Translations under genes and position numbers: made by a program | In this document: positions 1 through 6,392 of the stretch, piece after piece | How positions within the stretch are numbered: position 1 is the stretch's first letter | Layout of the letters: each line of letters starts with the position of its first letter | Notes under the pieces: generated by a model | What the model was told of the DNA's origin: nothing | Seen by the model: the letters and a program-made list of their open reading frames with translations, nothing else | Databases searched by the model: none | Source of the DNA: Bacteroidota bacterium | GTDB lineage: Bacteria > Bacteroidota > Bacteroidia > Flavobacteriales_D > JABDKJ01 | NCBI GenBank assembly: GCA_027621335.1 | Contig: JAQCAN010000140.1 | Span: 1 to 6,777, forward strand | Direction of reading: 5' to 3' | Length of the DNA: 6,777 nucleotides

Positions 1-174
1 TTAGAGCACGAGACTGATCCTTCCTTCATTGAAAAGCTTGAACTCGACTTCAAGCGTGACGAAAAGGTCATACGTTTCCTTACCGTCAAGATGGACAAGC
101 ATCACATCACCTACGCTGAGAGCCGGAGGGATAAGAATAAGAAGGAAAAGACAGGAACCCCTGAAAACGCATAA
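1..174 (+). CDS. rpsF: 30S ribosomal protein bS6, C-terminal part
   Basis: The window opens inside this gene; 57 codons remain before a TAA stop at 172-174. bS6 is a small-subunit protein that binds 16S rRNA as a heterodimer with bS18 in the platform region. The visible part contains the end of the ferredoxin-like fold, with the typical strand 'DEKVIRFLTVKMDKH' followed by a charged, lysine/arginine-rich tail (AESRRDKNKKEK), as in other bS6 proteins. Only 3 bases separate its stop from the rpsR start, so the two are surely co-transcribed and probably translationally linked. The start and any leader regulatory site lie outside the window. The assignment rests on the fragment plus the invariant rpsF-rpsR-rplI order. 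Confidence 0.93.
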   Translation, partial: LEHETDPSFIEKLELDFKRDEKVIRFLTVKMDKHHITYAESRRDKNKKEKTGTPENA

Positions 175-177
175 GCC

Positions 178-447
178 ATGGCAGATAAGAAAGACGATAT
201 CAGATATCTTACCCCTATCGACATAGAGACCAAGTCGGTCAAGTACTGTCGTTTTAGGAAGAACAACATCAAGTTCATCGATTATAAGGACCCCAACTAC
301 CTCCTTTATCTCGTGAACGAACAAGGAAAGATCCTGCCAAGACGACTGACTGGAACGTCATTGAAGTACCAGCGCAAAGTCTCTCAAGCGATCAAGCGCT
401 CTCGCCACTTGGCCTTATTGCCTTACTTGGCCGATCAGTTGAAATAA
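178..447 (+). CDS. rpsR: 30S ribosomal protein bS18
   Basis: This 89-residue protein is the small-subunit platform protein that pairs with bS6. The conserved core is plainly visible: 'YCRFRKNNIKFIDYKD' from about residue 23, then 'GKILPRRLTGT' and 'YQRKVSQAIKRSRHLALLPY' up to about residue 83. The N-terminal extension of about 20 residues makes it somewhat longer than the 75-residue E. coli protein, which is usual in Bacteroidota. A single cysteine (C24) remains of the metal-binding set found in some bS18 proteins. The ATG at 178 lies 3 bases after rpsF and has no Shine-Dalgarno sequence upstream. In Flavobacterium ribosomes, bS18 together with bS6 and bS21 is known to help sequester the 3' end of 16S rRNA, which fits that absence. 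Confidence 0.98.
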   Translation: MADKKDDIRYLTPIDIETKSVKYCRFRKNNIKFIDYKDPNYLLYLVNEQGKILPRRLTGTSLKYQRKVSQAIKRSRHLALLPYLADQLK

Positions 448-470
448 ACCGTTAATACCTGAATAAGACC

Positions 471-917
471 ATGGAAGTCATATTGAAACAAGAAGTGGAG
501 AACCTAGGTTCTGCCCATGAGATGGTAACGGTGAAGCCAGGATATGCAAGGAATTTCCTTATCCCAAGAGGATTGGCAGTTCTTGCAACCGAGTCAGCCA
601 AGAAAGTCCATGCCGAGAATGTGAGGCAACGTGCCCATAAGGAGGCGAAACTCAAGGAGAATGCCGAGTCATTGGTAACTCGTTTACAGAGTCTCATGTT
701 GAGAATCGGAGCAAAAGCTGGAGAAAACGGACGAATCTTCGGTTCCGTGAACAGCATCCAGCTCTCTGAAGCATTGGCCAAGGAGGGATTTGAGATCGAC
801 CGTAAGATGATCACTCTATCTAGCGATCAGGTGAAGGAGCTAGGGGAGTACACTGCTAAAGTGAAACTCCACCGCGATGTCTTCACCGAAGTGAAGTTCG
901 AGGTAGTAGCGGAGTAA
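471..917 (+). CDS. rplI: 50S ribosomal protein bL9
   Basis: This 148-residue protein matches the usual length of bL9 (149 in E. coli). bL9 is a two-domain large-subunit protein that binds 23S rRNA near the L1 stalk and reaches out from the ribosome surface. The N-terminal rRNA-binding domain carries the signature 'VKPGYARNFLIPRGLAV' at about residues 21-37. A long charged connecting helix (about residues 41-75) follows, and then the C-terminal domain with 'GENGRIFGSVNSIQLSEAL'. The gene starts 23 bases after rpsR and is the last of the operon, since a strong terminator follows 21 bases after the stop. The ATG at 471 gives the canonical MEVILKQEVENLG start and has no Shine-Dalgarno sequence. 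Confidence 0.98.
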   Translation: MEVILKQEVENLGSAHEMVTVKPGYARNFLIPRGLAVLATESAKKVHAENVRQRAHKEAKLKENAESLVTRLQSLMLRIGAKAGENGRIFGSVNSIQLSEALAKEGFEIDRKMITLSSDQVKELGEYTAKVKLHRDVFTEVKFEVVAE

Positions 918-938
918 GCTCTCTTTTAAAGATTACAG

Positions 939-972
939 AAATCCTTCTCATCTTAGATGGGGAGGATTTTTT
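939..972 (+). terminator. Rho-independent terminator of the rpsF-rpsR-rplI operon
   Basis: A 14-base-pair hairpin has its left arm AAATCCTTCTCATC at 939-952, a TTA loop at 953-955 and its right arm GATGGGGAGGATTT at 956-969. The T-run is TTTTTT at 967-972. All 14 positions pair in the + strand RNA if two G-U pairs are counted (946/962 and 948/960). On the opposite strand these two become A-C mismatches and the T-run shrinks to three, so the structure is built mainly for + strand transcription. It sits 21 bases after the rplI stop and 16 bases from the end of the convergent permease gene, for which it could act only as a weaker terminator. Confidence 0.9.
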
Positions 973-988
973 GTATTCTGTTCAGCGC

Positions 989-2227
989 TTACTCATATCT
1001 GAGCGCTTCGATAGGATCCAAATTGGCCGCTTTGAAGGCTGGATAGATGCCGGAAATGACGCCTACTGCGAAACAGATGACAACGGCTACTATGATCCAG
1101 AGCCATGGGATAATGAACTCCGCACCCACAAGCACCGCTATGGCATTCCCGGCAACAATACCTAGAATCGTTCCTACTACACCCCCCATTTGGCCGATGA
1201 CTATGGCCTCCACCAAGAATTGAGTACGGATATTCCCTTTGCTCGCTCCTATGGATTTCCTGAGCCCTATTTCCTTCGTGCGTTCAGTTACGGAGACCAA
1301 CATGATGTTCATGAGGCCGATGGCCGCACCCAACAGGGTGATGATACCGATGGCAGTCGCAGCGATGGAAATGAAACTCAGGTTCTCGATAAGGTTATTG
1401 GCCGTGCTATCGCTCTTTCTTACTTCGAAGGAGTCCTCACTGCCAAGTCGGTCTCCTCTAACTACTCTCATGGTCCCAATGGCCTCATCAATGGCTGACT
1501 CCAAAAGCTCTGGGGTCTTGGTGGTCACACTCACCAGATAGGGGGTATCCAAAGTGGCCATGTTCAATTTCACATTCCGGACAGGGATAATGACCTGATT
1601 ATCATTGCTGAAGCCCATGGAGGAGCCCTTGCTCTCCAATACACCTACGACCTTATATCGGTCGCCTCCAAGAAAGACTTCCTTTCCAATAGATTGAAGG
1701 GGCTCGAACTCCAACTTCTTGATCACATCCATACCCACAATGATGGTATTCAGGCCCTCTTGGACCTCGCTTTGGGAGAAATTACGTCCTTCTTCCAGAG
1801 TGAATCCAGAGACCTCTAGGTATTTCTCATCCCCACCAATAACCCTTACGTTAGGATTGGTCTTAAGAGATCGGTGTTTGACTGTTGCTATGAAGGAAGC
1901 GTTAGCAGAGATGGACACTGTTGCATCATGGGGATAGAGGTCCTTGAATCTTGTCGCTTCTTGGAAGCTGATTTGGGGATAGATCTTCTCGCGCTCTCCA
2001 TCTTGACTCCTGTTCCAATTATTTGGGGCTCTCAAGCTGAAGGTGTTGACGCCCATTCTGGCGAAGTCATTATTGATCTTGGCCTTGAGCGCGTCAATGG
2101 TGGTGAGGATACCAACCAAGGCCATAATGCCTGTAGCGATGATGAGCACGGTGAGCACCGTCCGCAGCAATTGGCTGCGTATGGCCCTCAGGGCGCTTTT
2201 GTAGTTCTCAGATTTGAAGAAGTTCAT
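989..2227 (-). CDS. MacB/FtsX-family ABC transporter permease
   Basis: This 412-residue inner-membrane protein has the MacB permease layout. It has an N-terminal transmembrane helix (about residues 22-43), a large periplasmic MacB-type core domain (about 45-280) and three C-terminal helices (about 285-310, 336-368 and 373-397) forming the FtsX domain. The hallmark cytoplasmic motif 'TERTKEIGLRKSIGAS' lies at 314-329, and the family's C-terminal 'DPIEALRYE' ends the protein. Such permeases work as dimers with a separate LolD/MacB-type ATPase, using ATP in the cytoplasm to drive conformational work in the periplasm, for example export of peptides, antibiotics or lipoproteins. Here neither an ATPase nor a membrane-fusion protein is adjacent, so the partner must be encoded elsewhere and the substrate is unknown. 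The ATG at 2227 gives a standard start; no Shine-Dalgarno sequence is visible. The gene is convergent with the ribosomal operon and divergent from the OmpA-like genes. Confidence 0.92.
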   Translation of the reverse strand: MNFFKSENYKSALRAIRSQLLRTVLTVLIIATGIMALVGILTTIDALKAKINNDFARMGVNTFSLRAPNNWNRSQDGEREKIYPQISFQEATRFKDLYPHDATVSISANASFIATVKHRSLKTNPNVRVIGGDEKYLEVSGFTLEEGRNFSQSEVQEGLNTIIVGMDVIKKLEFEPLQSIGKEVFLGGDRYKVVGVLESKGSSMGFSNDNQVIIPVRNVKLNMATLDTPYLVSVTTKTPELLESAIDEAIGTMRVVRGDRLGSEDSFEVRKSDSTANNLIENLSFISIAATAIGIITLLGAAIGLMNIMLVSVTERTKEIGLRKSIGASKGNIRTQFLVEAIVIGQMGGVVGTILGIVAGNAIAVLVGAEFIIPWLWIIVAVVICFAVGVISGIYPAFKAANLDPIEALRYE

Positions 2228-2400
2228 GATATGAATTGTCGCTAAGGATAAAGGTTGTGAATTAATCCATTGAACCGAAAGATGCAGATTTTAAAAGCCT
2301 GTAATTGCTTTTTAGGGCCAATTAGTGCCATGGCAAGAGTATCGGTCTAGAATCGATATGGATGGAATTGCATTTTCGAGAGAAGGTTTCCTGAATTGCC

Positions 2401-2425
2401 GATTTATTTTCTGTTTATATAAATC
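2401..2425. repeat. AT-rich inverted repeat with embedded palindrome
   Basis: GATTTAT at 2401-2407 is repeated in inverted form as ATAAATC at 2419-2425, with 11 bases between the arms. A perfect 10-base palindrome, TTTATATAAA (2414-2423), overlaps the right arm. The site is about 105 bases upstream of the first OmpA-like gene and about 175 upstream of the permease. It could be an operator, an AT-rich promoter-upstream element, or chance in AT-rich intergenic DNA. No T-run typical of a terminator follows. Confidence 0.3.
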
Positions 2426-2485
2426 TGATTCATAGTTGCTTTATAAAAGAATAGTGAAAGTCAGTAGCTCAGTTAATTTGGGCAT

Positions 2486-2493
2486 GACCTTTG
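2486..2493 (+). promoter_or_regulatory. Candidate -7 promoter box for the OmpA-like pair
   Basis: GACCTTTG followed by CG differs from the Bacteroidota consensus TAnnTTTG only at the first base. It ends 35 bases before the chosen ATG at 2529, leaving a plausible 5' leader of roughly 30 bases. A second near-match, TTAATTTG, lies just upstream at 2473-2480. Neither has a clear TTTG-type -33 element about 19 bases before it, so this is a weak call. If correct, transcription begins downstream of the TTG at 2436, which supports the start at 2529. Confidence 0.35.
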
Positions 2494-2528
2494 CGAATCC
2501 ATTCACAAGCTTTTACGATATTCGGAAC

Positions 2529-3698
2529 ATGATTAGAAAACTCCTCCTTCTCCAACTCATCGTCTCATCCCTCTTGCCTTATGGTCTCATGGCTCAGGAG
2601 GACGAAGACCCATCCAACCTCATCCCCAATGGGAGCTTTGAGTCCGTCACCTCCGACAAATACAAGAAGTTGGGCCAATTCTACCTCGTTTCAGGCTGGA
2701 CCACGGCTACTGAAGAGAAGGCCGATCTCTTCACCAAACTCTCTGAGTACCCAGAGATTGCAGCGCCAGACAACCTTCTGGGCCGTTCCAATCCTAAGGA
2801 TGGGGACAATTATGTGGGAATCCTCCTGCATAATGTAGCCTCCAAAGATGGCCGCATGTACATCACCACTCCGCTGAAGACCATGCTGAAGAAAGGTCAG
2901 AAATACTGCCTGAGCTACAGCATTTCCCTAGCTGACGTCAGCCGATATGCTACCAATAATCTAGGCTTCGTCTTCTCCAAGAAGCCCATCTTCGAGGCCA
3001 AGGATATCCTTATCAATACAGACGCCATCTACCCTTTGAGAAATAAGGTGCAGACGAACCGTGATTCGTGGGAGGACCTTTGCCTTGTCTTCACAGCCGA
3101 TGGAACCGAGGAAAATATCGCCATAGGAAACTTCGAGCAGACCACTCGCACAGTAACGGAGCGGTTGGAAGCCCCTGCATGGATGAAGGTCGATCAGCAG
3201 CAGATAGGGTACTATTACCTTGATGCCCTCTCACTCAGAGCCATTGCCACGGATAGTGAATGTGCCTGTAAGAATGACGATGAACCAGAAGGGCCAAGAA
3301 TCATCTTCAGTAAGTCTGCGGCCTTAAAGGATAACCCTAATCCTGCCGACCTCCTTAGGGACAGTGCGGTCTATTTCTACTCCAATGAAGATGACCTTGC
3401 TGAAGCGACCAAGAAAGACTTGGATGCCATTGCAGAGATGATGTTGGCCAAGATGGACCTCTCATTGACTATTTCAGGCCATATGGACTCCTTTGAAGTG
3501 ACCAAGGGTAAAGAATATGACACCTTCAAGGATCTGTCCAAGATGAGGGCTGAAAAGGTCAAAGCCTATCTTGTGGATAAAGGCATCTCAACGCGCAGAC
3601 TTACAGTGGAGAGCTTCAAGGATGCTCAACCTGCCTCTGAAATGAAGACTCCATTATCCTTGGCCAAGAACAGACGTGTACAATTCAGCCTGCGCTGA
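2529..3698 (+). CDS. Secreted OmpA-like protein with NLVPNPSFE-type domain, divergent copy
   Basis: I chose the ATG at 2529, giving 389 residues, because it begins a clear signal peptide (MIRKLLLLQLIVSSLLPYGLMA, cleaved before Q23). The frame is open further up to a TTG at 2436, but that would bury the signal. The mature N-terminal part (about residues 30-240) starts 'NLIPNGSFE' and has the W-rich beta pattern seen in jelly-roll or carbohydrate-binding-like domains; its ligand is unknown. A conserved 'ECAC' (244-247) marks the domain boundary. The C-terminal part (about 275-389) is an OmpA-like domain, the fold that anchors proteins to peptidoglycan. It keeps GHMD (D320), LSKMRA (R340) and NRRV (381-384), but has five extra residues between D320 and R340 compared with OmpA and the next gene. 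It also lacks the usual 'YN' and 'G..P...N...GR' positions, so binding may be weak or altered. It is the first gene of a tandem pair; the next start is 15 bases away. Confidence 0.85.
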   Translation: MIRKLLLLQLIVSSLLPYGLMAQEDEDPSNLIPNGSFESVTSDKYKKLGQFYLVSGWTTATEEKADLFTKLSEYPEIAAPDNLLGRSNPKDGDNYVGILLHNVASKDGRMYITTPLKTMLKKGQKYCLSYSISLADVSRYATNNLGFVFSKKPIFEAKDILINTDAIYPLRNKVQTNRDSWEDLCLVFTADGTEENIAIGNFEQTTRTVTERLEAPAWMKVDQQQIGYYYLDALSLRAIATDSECACKNDDEPEGPRIIFSKSAALKDNPNPADLLRDSAVYFYSNEDDLAEATKKDLDAIAEMMLAKMDLSLTISGHMDSFEVTKGKEYDTFKDLSKMRAEKVKAYLVDKGISTRRLTVESFKDAQPASEMKTPLSLAKNRRVQFSLR

Positions 3699-3713
3699 TC
3701 CGTTAATACAAAC

Positions 3714-4883
3714 ATGGAAATAAGCCTTCGGGATTCCCTTTTGAAGCGGACTATTCCTATGGCCGTTGCTGTCATGACCATTACAGGGGTAATGGGGCAG
3801 AACTTGGTGCCCAATCCGAGCTTCGAGGATCACAGCTACTGTCCGGCTGATTTCAACCAAGGCAATCTGGATATCGTGAAAGATTGGACCCAGGCCTCAA
3901 AAGGGACGTCCGACTATTTCCATGCCTGCAGCCGCATTGTAGGAGTTCCCGACAATTCCTTCGGCCATCAGGAAGCGCATGATGGCGAGGCCTATCTGGG
4001 TCTCATCACATTTGCTCCAGCCAAGAAGGATTACCGAGAGTACATGCAGACCAAGCTTACCCAAGCCCTCGAACCCGACCAGATGTATTGTGTGAGCTTT
4101 TATATCTCCCTTGCCGATCAGTCTCGATTCGTGACGGATGGCATCGGAGCCTATTTCTCCAATAACAAGGTGAAATCTGAGTCCTACAAGAGAGTGGCCG
4201 TCCAACCACAAGTGGTGAATCCGAGCCACCATGTGTTGGATAATGCCAAGTCGTGGTTCCTGCTCTCCGATATCTATCAGGCGAAGGGAGGGGAGCGGTA
4301 TCTGACCCTCGGTAACTTCAACAATGACCGCAGCATCGATGTCAAGAAGCGCAACTTGCGAACGGAAGAGATCATCAGCCCTTGGGAATATGCGTATTAC
4401 TATGTGGACGACTTGAGTGTGACCCCTGTCGATTCTAGGGGAGAATGCGCCTGCTCGATTCCCATCATTGCGGCAGACATGAAGGATTCCACTCGATGGA
4501 AGATCCCACCAGGCAAGGAGATCAGCTTTGATAACGTACTGTTCCGTTTTGATGAGGATGAATTGGATCCAAAAGGGATGCAACAGCTCAATGAGGTCGC
4601 AGCCTGGATGAGGAACAATGACTTTCTATTCCTAGAGGTCAAGGGGCACACAGACATTGTTGGCAGCGAAGGCTATAATGATGGGCTCTCCCAGCGCAGG
4701 GCGGAACGGGTCATCTCATACCTCAGTGGCATGGGAGTGGATGAAGCGCGACTAAGCATCCAGTACTACGGCAGTTCCAAGCCCGTGGCCAGCAATGAGG
4801 ACTCTGAGGGTCGCACACAGAACCGCAGGGTGGATTTCCTCATCCTGGAACGCAGCTATGAGGATTATGAGACGGACCGCTGA
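3714..4883 (+). CDS. Secreted OmpA-like peptidoglycan-binding protein with NLVPNPSFE-type domain
   Basis: This 389-residue protein has a signal peptide: basic residues K11 and R12, a hydrophobic stretch from about 14 to 27, and likely cleavage after VMG before Q29. The mature protein begins 'QNLVPNPSFED', followed by SYCP (C43) and DYFHAC (C72), typical of the Bacteroidota family. The N-terminal domain runs to about residue 240 and ends with 'YYYVDDLSV' and 'ECAC' (244-247). The OmpA-like domain (about 270-381) is canonical: GHTD with D314, YNDGLSQRRA with R329, then GSSKP, EGR and NRRVDF. The spacing of D314 to R329 equals that of D271 and R286 of E. coli OmpA, which contact diaminopimelate, so peptidoglycan binding is likely. 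It aligns with the upstream gene without large shifts, marking an old tandem duplication. The ATG at 3714 keeps the basic n-region; starting at M16 would lose it. Cellular role is unknown beyond envelope anchoring. Confidence 0.9.
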   Translation: MEISLRDSLLKRTIPMAVAVMTITGVMGQNLVPNPSFEDHSYCPADFNQGNLDIVKDWTQASKGTSDYFHACSRIVGVPDNSFGHQEAHDGEAYLGLITFAPAKKDYREYMQTKLTQALEPDQMYCVSFYISLADQSRFVTDGIGAYFSNNKVKSESYKRVAVQPQVVNPSHHVLDNAKSWFLLSDIYQAKGGERYLTLGNFNNDRSIDVKKRNLRTEEIISPWEYAYYYVDDLSVTPVDSRGECACSIPIIAADMKDSTRWKIPPGKEISFDNVLFRFDEDELDPKGMQQLNEVAAWMRNNDFLFLEVKGHTDIVGSEGYNDGLSQRRAERVISYLSGMGVDEARLSIQYYGSSKPVASNEDSEGRTQNRRVDFLILERSYEDYETDR

Positions 4884-4917
4884 GGAGCGAAACGGCTTTT
4901 GAGTACCTTCAGCCCCC

Positions 4918-6333
4918 ATGCTGAAAAAAGGGGATAAGTCTACCATCAGGGCCTGGGCCATGTACGATTGGGCCAATTCTGCCTATTCCCTCACCATCAC
5001 ATCCGCTATTTTTCCAGGCTTCTACGAAGCGGTGACCTCAGAAAAGGACGCGGCAGGAAATGTCATTCGAGACCTGGTCCAGGACGATTATGGCATAGTG
5101 AATACCTCGCTGTATAGCTATGCCATCTCAGCAGGATTCCTTGTGACCGCCCTTATCGTTCCTTTGCTTTCGGGTATAGCGGACGTAGCCGATTCCAAGA
5201 AACGCTTTATGCAGTTCTTCTGCTACTTGGGAGCAATGTCTTGTGCAGGACTCTATTATTTCGATTATGAACACCTCTGGTTAGGGATGGTCTTGACGTC
5301 CTTGGCGTGTATCGGTTTCAGTGGGTCCATCATCTTTTACAATTCCTTCTTACCGGAGATTGCCCCACCAGAAGATCATGACCGTGTGAGCGCTTTGGGC
5401 TTCTCCTTGGGTTATATAGGCAGTGTACTTCTATTGCTCTGGAATCTGAGTATGATCATCGCCCCTGGTCTCTATTTCGATGTGGATGGAAAGGCCGCAC
5501 TGTTCTTGACCGAAAATTCCGGCCTGACTTCGTTGGAAGCTATGGATATGGCAAAATCTTTCTTCAATGCCAAGGCCTGCCAGATCTCTTTTCTCTCAGT
5601 CGGGGTGTGGTGGATTCTCTTTGCACAGATTACCTTCCTCAAGCTTCCTAAACGGGTTCATGGAGAACGAGTATCGCGGTCTGTGATCTTCTCAGGGTAT
5701 CGTGAGATCAGAAAGGTCTTCTTGGAACTGAAGGGTACGGACCGATTGAGGAAATATCTCATTGCCTTTTTCTTCTATAACACCGGAGTGCAGACGGTGA
5801 TGTATATGGCAGCGAATTTTGCTGCGAAGGAGATCAAGACCGTTGGAGCTGATGGGGCCGATAAACCTTTTGAAACACAGAACCTCATCGTGACCATACT
5901 CATCATCCAATTGGTCGGAATCGTGGGTGCTTATCTCTTCGCTTTTCTGTCCAAGAAACTTGGCAATCTCAGGGCCTTGATGATAGCCGTTGTCTGCTGG
6001 ATGGCTCTGTGTGGTTTCGCATACTTCGTGGTCTATGAATATACGTTCTATGCCCTGGCAGCCGGAGTGGGGATGGTCATGGGAGGTGTTCAAGCACTCT
6101 CAAGGAGCACGTATTCTAAATTCCTTCCTGCAACGAATGATCATGCCAGCTATTTCAGCTTTTACAATGTCTGCTACTACGTAGGAACGGTGGTTGGAAC
6201 GTTTGGCTTCGGATATGTACTGGATATCACGGATAACATAAGGATGTCCATCCTATTGGTATCTGTGTTCTTCATCATAGGCTTCATCCAGCTGATCCGA
6301 GTGCCCAAGGAAGAAACCTTGATGACAAGCTGA
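4918..6333 (+). CDS. UMF1/Atg22-like major facilitator superfamily transporter
   Basis: This 471-residue polytopic membrane protein has about 12 predicted transmembrane helices. Family signatures are clear: 'RAWAMYDWANSAYSL' near the N-terminus (about residues 11-25) and 'PLLSGIADVADSKKR' (82-96), corresponding to the MFS motif between helices 2 and 3. Others are 'FYNTGVQTVMYMA' (286-298) and 'GGVQALSRSTYSKFLP' (389-404). UMF1 proteins are bacterial relatives of yeast Atg22, a vacuolar amino-acid effluxer; bacterial substrates are mostly unproven, so efflux of a small metabolite is inference. Length matches the family. The ATG at 4918 yields the standard short cytoplasmic N-terminus. It lies 34 bases after the second OmpA-like gene, with no obvious terminator or strong promoter between, so co-transcription is likely but not certain. 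Confidence 0.93.
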   Translation: MLKKGDKSTIRAWAMYDWANSAYSLTITSAIFPGFYEAVTSEKDAAGNVIRDLVQDDYGIVNTSLYSYAISAGFLVTALIVPLLSGIADVADSKKRFMQFFCYLGAMSCAGLYYFDYEHLWLGMVLTSLACIGFSGSIIFYNSFLPEIAPPEDHDRVSALGFSLGYIGSVLLLLWNLSMIIAPGLYFDVDGKAALFLTENSGLTSLEAMDMAKSFFNAKACQISFLSVGVWWILFAQITFLKLPKRVHGERVSRSVIFSGYREIRKVFLELKGTDRLRKYLIAFFFYNTGVQTVMYMAANFAAKEIKTVGADGADKPFETQNLIVTILIIQLVGIVGAYLFAFLSKKLGNLRALMIAVVCWMALCGFAYFVVYEYTFYALAAGVGMVMGGVQALSRSTYSKFLPATNDHASYFSFYNVCYYVGTVVGTFGFGYVLDITDNIRMSILLVSVFFIIGFIQLIRVPKEETLMTS

Positions 6334-6366
6334 GAACAGCGCATTAGGAACATGCGAGCACCCGTC

Positions 6367-6374
6367 TACATTTG
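6367..6374 (+). promoter_or_regulatory. Bacteroidota-type promoter -7 box of lhgO
   Basis: TACATTTG matches the Bacteroidota sigma factor -7 consensus TAnnTTTG at every fixed position. It lies 18 bases before the lhgO ATG, which implies a very short leader. The -33 region is less clear: TTAG at 6344-6347 sits at the preferred spacing of 19 bases but matches TTTG imperfectly. This suggests lhgO is transcribed on its own rather than only by read-through from the transporter gene. Confidence 0.65.
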
Positions 6375-6392
6375 CAAAAGAAACCGTTAGAG

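Larger units (their letters stand above)
2228..2528. other. Divergent intergenic region between permease and OmpA-like genes
   Basis: These 301 bases lie between two divergently transcribed genes and must hold the promoters for both. I see no convincing gene: the upstream extension of the following reading frame begins with TTG at 2436 and encodes nothing that looks like a signal or domain. Near the + strand gene is GACCTTTG at 2486-2493, one mismatch from the Bacteroidota -7 box. For the - strand gene the best candidate is TACTCTTG, read on the reverse strand at 2341-2334, also one mismatch off and without a clear -33 element. AT-rich inverted repeats at 2401-2425 are listed separately. The rest shows no feature I can name. 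Confidence 0.7.

Noticed and set aside
1874..2245. Plus-strand open frame of 123 codons across the permease gene
   Set aside because: It is antisense to a clear MacB/FtsX permease and shows no recognisable motif.
2228..2528. Small RNA or riboswitch in the 301-base intergenic region
   Set aside because: No conserved riboswitch motif, long GC-rich hairpin or T-run terminator is visible; divergent promoters explain the gap.
2529..3698. First OmpA-like gene as a decaying pseudogene
   Set aside because: The frame is intact with a good signal peptide, full co-linear length and retained fold motifs, so divergence is more likely than decay.
3897..4583. Long reverse-strand open frame of 228 codons inside the second OmpA-like gene
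   Set aside because: It lies wholly within a strongly supported gene on the other strand, and its translation shows no recognisable domain or codon pattern of a real protein.
6340..6356. Inverted repeat CGCAT/ATGCG with a 7-base loop between the transporter gene and lhgO
   Set aside because: The stem is only 5 base pairs and no T-run follows, so it is not a credible terminator; it could be chance.
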